Assembly: GCA_902826215.1 (NCBI GenBank)
Contig: CADEDY010000002.1
Span: forward strand, 272,824-336,823
Source: an uncultured Bacteroidota bacterium
Lineage (GTDB): Bacteria > Bacteroidota > Bacteroidia > Flavobacteriales_F > PHOS-HE28
Length of the DNA stretch: 64,000 nt
Direction: 5' to 3'
Every line of letters begins with the position of its first letter. Within the stretch, counting starts at the first letter, position 1. The notes under the pieces were generated by a model. It was not told where the DNA came from. It saw nothing but the letters and a program-made list of their open reading frames with translations, and ran no database searches. The translations under genes and the position numbers were made by a program. Shown in pieces: positions 61,512-64,000 of the stretch.

Positions 61512-63476
61512 TTATTCCTTGGTAAATGCCGACTGGAAGGTGCTTCCGTCCTGCGTCACCTTCAGGATGTATATGCCATTCGTCAAGCTCGATACATCGA
61601 TCTGGTTGTCGAAGAGGACATCCACGATGACCTGCTTGCCGGTGATGTCATAGACCGCAGCAAATCGCTTACCGCTTGTAGCTGGCAGTTCCACACGCAA
61701 CCGATCAGCAACCGGGTTCGGGTAGACGCGCATGCCAGCGCCGTTGGCGGGTTGGCTGATGCCGGTGCTCAATCCTTCCACTACTTCGAAGGTGCCGTTC
61801 ACTGGAACGTCGGTGTACACATCCACCAGGCCCGAGGGCCAACGGATCTCCACTTCGTTCACAACGGTGTTCTGGCCGAGACCGAAATAGGTATTCAAGC
61901 TGCTCATGGTGCTGAAGGCGTCACCGGCTTTCACGTCGCGGATCTGACTTCCCAGTGCACTGGTGATGCGAACGCGAGCCCCGATACCATCCTTGTTGGA
62001 TACCACGCCTTTGGTCACCATTTTCAACCAGTTGTTGTCGTTGCCGTTGTTGATGGAGGCACCGCCCCAGTTCACGATATCGAGGAAGCCATCGTCATTG
62101 AGATCACCGACCGCATTGGTACTCGGCGCCGTGTTGTCGGGGGAGAACGTCATGTTGCCGTTGCCGTACATCAACGCGCCTCCTCCGATCACGTCCAAGT
62201 ATCCGTCGTTGTTGAAGTCATGGGTGGCCCATTCGATGGACTGACCCGAGAAGTTGTCGAAGCCGGATCCGGCGGTGACGTTCGTGAAGGTGCCGTCGCC
62301 GTTGTTCTGCATCAACTTGTGGTAGTTGCTCGAACTCGAGCCGATCAGGATGTCCATATCCCCATCGTTGTCGAAATCACCCCATGCGCTCGACCAGGAT
62401 TGGTGATTGTCAGCAAGGCCCAAGGAGGGCGCCATGTTCGTGAAGGTGCCATCACCATTGTTGCGCATCAAAAGGTCCGTTGGGTCGCAACCGCACTTCG
62501 CTACGAAGCAATCAACGTCACCGTCGTTGTCGTAGTCGGTCCAGATCGATCCGTAGTTTCCGCAAGTCTCGCCAACACCACCTTGTGTGAAGGTGAGGTT
62601 GCCACTGCCGTCGTTGATGAAGCGCACATTCGCGTCCACATCATGACACGAGAAGGCATCCAGATTGCCATCCGCATTCAGGTCCACCATGTTGGTGCGC
62701 TGACAGAAAATGTACTGTGCGAAAGAGACCTCGGTGAATGCCGTTCCCGTCGCATTGGCCATCATGAAGGTGGCGCCTTGTCCTCCACCGTACATCAGAT
62801 CGGTGAATCCATTGCCGTCGATGTCGCCGGCTACTATGCTCCAGCTCGGGGAGTTATCGGCTTGCGAGGTCGGAATGTTCACCGAAATGAATCCGCCGCC
62901 GGCTTGCTGGTATTGCACATTGATGTTCGTGGCGGAAGCACGCACCACATCATCCAGGTCATCACCGTTCATGTCCACCACACAATCGCCACCCGAAAGT
63001 CCGGGAATGGCAGTAGTGGACCAGGTCACGATGCCTTCCGCAGGCACAATGGGCGCCACTTCTGTCAGGCTGAAGCTGAAGCCAGCACTGGACCAACGGT
63101 TGTCGAAGGCGAAGCGATAGGTCACACCACCGAGCACGTTGAATGCCGCAGAAGAGGTGAGCCATGTTCCGCTGTCGTCATCGCCGGCCACGCACACCAA
63201 CGAGCCACAAGATCCCGTGAACACATGGAAGCGGGTGTCTCCGCTTCCGGGCAGATCCGTTGTGAGCACTACCGCGGTGTCCAACAAAGGCGTGTAACTG
63301 TACCATTCCGCAGCTGTTGCGATCCCTGTGTTTATGCACAAGGGCGACGGTGCTTCAGGGCCATCAACGCCGTTGACGACATAAGTGCCAGGGGTGATCG
63401 GCAAGGATGTGGAACAGCTGTTCTGCCCGTAGGCGAACGGTGCCGTCAAGATCAACGCGAGTCCGAGAGTTCTCAT
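61512..63476 (-). CDS. Secreted FG-GAP/VCBS and ASPIC-UnbV protein with T9SS type A domain
   Basis: A 654-residue extracellular protein. Signal peptide (MRTLGLALILTAPFAYG); an N-terminal beta-sandwich with paired cysteines about 20-140; seven FG-GAP-like repeats about 150-450 with calcium-loop sequences such as DMNGDDLDD, DIDGNGFTD, DYDNDGDVD and DFDNDGDMD; an ASPIC/UnbV domain about 480-570 (GIGARVRITSALGSQIRDV, YFGLGQNTVVNEVEIRWPSG); and a type A sorting domain (VYPNPVADRLRVELPAT, LTNGIYILKVTQDG). Such propeller proteins bind carbohydrate or protein ligands; no catalytic site is seen. The next gene on the same strand is a paralogue. Confidence 0.9.
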   Translation of the reverse strand: MRTLGLALILTAPFAYGQNSCSTSLPITPGTYVVNGVDGPEAPSPLCINTGIATAAEWYSYTPLLDTAVVLTTDLPGSGDTRFHVFTGSCGSLVCVAGDDDSGTWLTSSAAFNVLGGVTYRFAFDNRWSSAGFSFSLTEVAPIVPAEGIVTWSTTAIPGLSGGDCVVDMNGDDLDDVVRASATNINVQYQQAGGGFISVNIPTSQADNSPSWSIVAGDIDGNGFTDLMYGGGQGATFMMANATGTAFTEVSFAQYIFCQRTNMVDLNADGNLDAFSCHDVDANVRFINDGSGNLTFTQGGVGETCGNYGSIWTDYDNDGDVDCFVAKCGCDPTDLLMRNNGDGTFTNMAPSLGLADNHQSWSSAWGDFDNDGDMDILIGSSSSNYHKLMQNNGDGTFTNVTAGSGFDNFSGQSIEWATHDFNNDGYLDVIGGGALMYGNGNMTFSPDNTAPSTNAVGDLNDDGFLDIVNWGGASINNGNDNNWLKMVTKGVVSNKDGIGARVRITSALGSQIRDVKAGDAFSTMSSLNTYFGLGQNTVVNEVEIRWPSGLVDVYTDVPVNGTFEVVEGLSTGISQPANGAGMRVYPNPVADRLRVELPATSGKRFAAVYDITGKQVIVDVLFDNQIDVSSLTNGIYILKVTQDGSTFQSAFTKE

Positions 63477-63557
63477 TTGCAGGGTTTCAATGGTGAGCTA
63501 TTCGAGGTGACGCTCCGAGGTTACTATACGTTGCTTGGCCTAGGGGCTGATGGATAT

Positions 63558-64000
63558 TTACTCTTTCGAGAAGGACGCCTGGAACGAACGACCATCACGC
63601 GATGCTTGGAGCACATACACTCCAGCAGGAAGGGATGAAACGTCCACGTTGTTCGTGACCATGGTGGAAGCCAGCACACGCTGCCCCATCGCGTTCAGGA
63701 CCACCAAGTTGATCGGTCCAGTTCCCGTGATGTCGAAGTACAACCGATCCGTTGTCGGGTTCGGGTACAGTTTCAACACGTTCTGCTCCTTGTTGGTGCT
63801 CACCGACGTGTTCACCTCTTCTACCACGTCCAATGTGGTGTTGATCTCCACATCGTTGAGCACGCTGATCAAACCAGAAGGCCACAACACACGAACCTCC
63901 TCTATCACATCGTCCGTGCCTAGGCCGAAGTGCGCCATCAAGCTGCTCATGTAACGGAAGCCATCGCCGCTGCGGATCTCGCGGATCTGCGTGCCAAGGG
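63558..64000 (-). CDS. Paralogous ASPIC-UnbV/T9SS type A protein (partial, N-terminus outside window)
   Basis: Only the last 147 codons are inside the window, and the frame is open to base 64000. The visible part reads LGTQIREIRSGDGFRYMSS, AHFGLGTDDVIEEVRVLWPS, then the sorting domain LYPNPTTDRLYFDITGTG and LPAGVYVLQASRDGRSFQAS. It matches the C-terminal third of the 61512-63476 protein motif by motif, so the two arose by duplication. The 81-base gap between them holds no other gene. The missing part probably contains FG-GAP repeats. Confidence 0.88.
   Translation of the reverse strand, partial: LGTQIREIRSGDGFRYMSSLMAHFGLGTDDVIEEVRVLWPSGLISVLNDVEINTTLDVVEEVNTSVSTNKEQNVLKLYPNPTTDRLYFDITGTGPINLVVLNAMGQRVLASTMVTNNVDVSSLPAGVYVLQASRDGRSFQASFSKE

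Overview
The window is a chromosomal segment of a GC-rich member of the Bacteroidota, most likely order Flavobacteriales. The evidence is type IX secretion (T9SS) sorting domains, giant SprB-like gliding adhesins with PorP/SprF partners, a PorE-like protein, a fused CcoN-CcoO cbb3 oxidase, an epimerase-type threonine dehydrogenase, and promoters with the Bacteroidota -7 element TAnnTTTG (or TAnnTTCG) and no clear Shine-Dalgarno sequences. No plasmid, phage or CRISPR locus is visible.

Region 1 (1-4.8 kb) is housekeeping: an RNA-modification gene cut by the window edge, YraN, a DUF4412 protein, an S66 LD-carboxypeptidase, MetG and tRNA-Arg(CCT). Region 2 (4.8-16.9 kb) is a respiratory island: ccoI, a short unlisted ccoS, fused ccoNO, ccoQ, ccoP, ccoG, ccoH, a SafE-type membrane protein, a small helical protein, a cysteine-dioxygenase-like cupin, a PAS histidine kinase, and a response regulator whose receiver is fused to a Crp/Fnr DNA-binding protein. 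Three TGAC-N4-GTCA palindromes lie in front of ccoI, ccoS-ccoN and the cupin-kinase-regulator operon. I read this as a FixL-FixJ-FixK-like cascade in which the FixJ and FixK roles sit in one protein.

Region 3 (17-40.8 kb) is a surface-adhesion and gliding locus. It has three tandem modules of a secreted T9SS type B protein plus a PorP/SprF outer-membrane protein (330, 3123 and 2743 residue secreted partners), followed by a TPR/beta-propeller/OmpA protein resembling PorE. The 3123-residue protein has about 33 Cys-rich SprB repeats with higher-order four-unit duplications. The 2743-residue protein has about 31 copies of a different two-cysteine repeat.

Region 4 (40.8-49.7 kb) holds a polysaccharide deacetylase with a DUF2723 membrane protein, tRNA-Gln(TTG), the aspS-guaD-mtfA operon, a small lipoprotein and a T9SS cargo protein. 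Region 5 (49.7-59.6 kb) is metabolic: hppD and hmgA for tyrosine catabolism, trhO, threonine dehydrogenase, a MORN-like protein, cysS and a glutaminyl-cyclase-like lipoprotein. Between hmgA and hppD sits a 1.2 kb insertion: one lower-GC DUF4238 gene enclosed by imperfect inverted repeats of about 102 bp, with no transposase. It looks like a non-autonomous gene cassette and is one of the two most notable objects here. Region 6 (59.6-64 kb) carries three extracellular proteins on the minus strand, two of them FG-GAP/ASPIC-UnbV paralogues with T9SS type A sorting domains; the last runs off the window.

All assignments come from reading the sequence and recalling family motifs. No database search was run.
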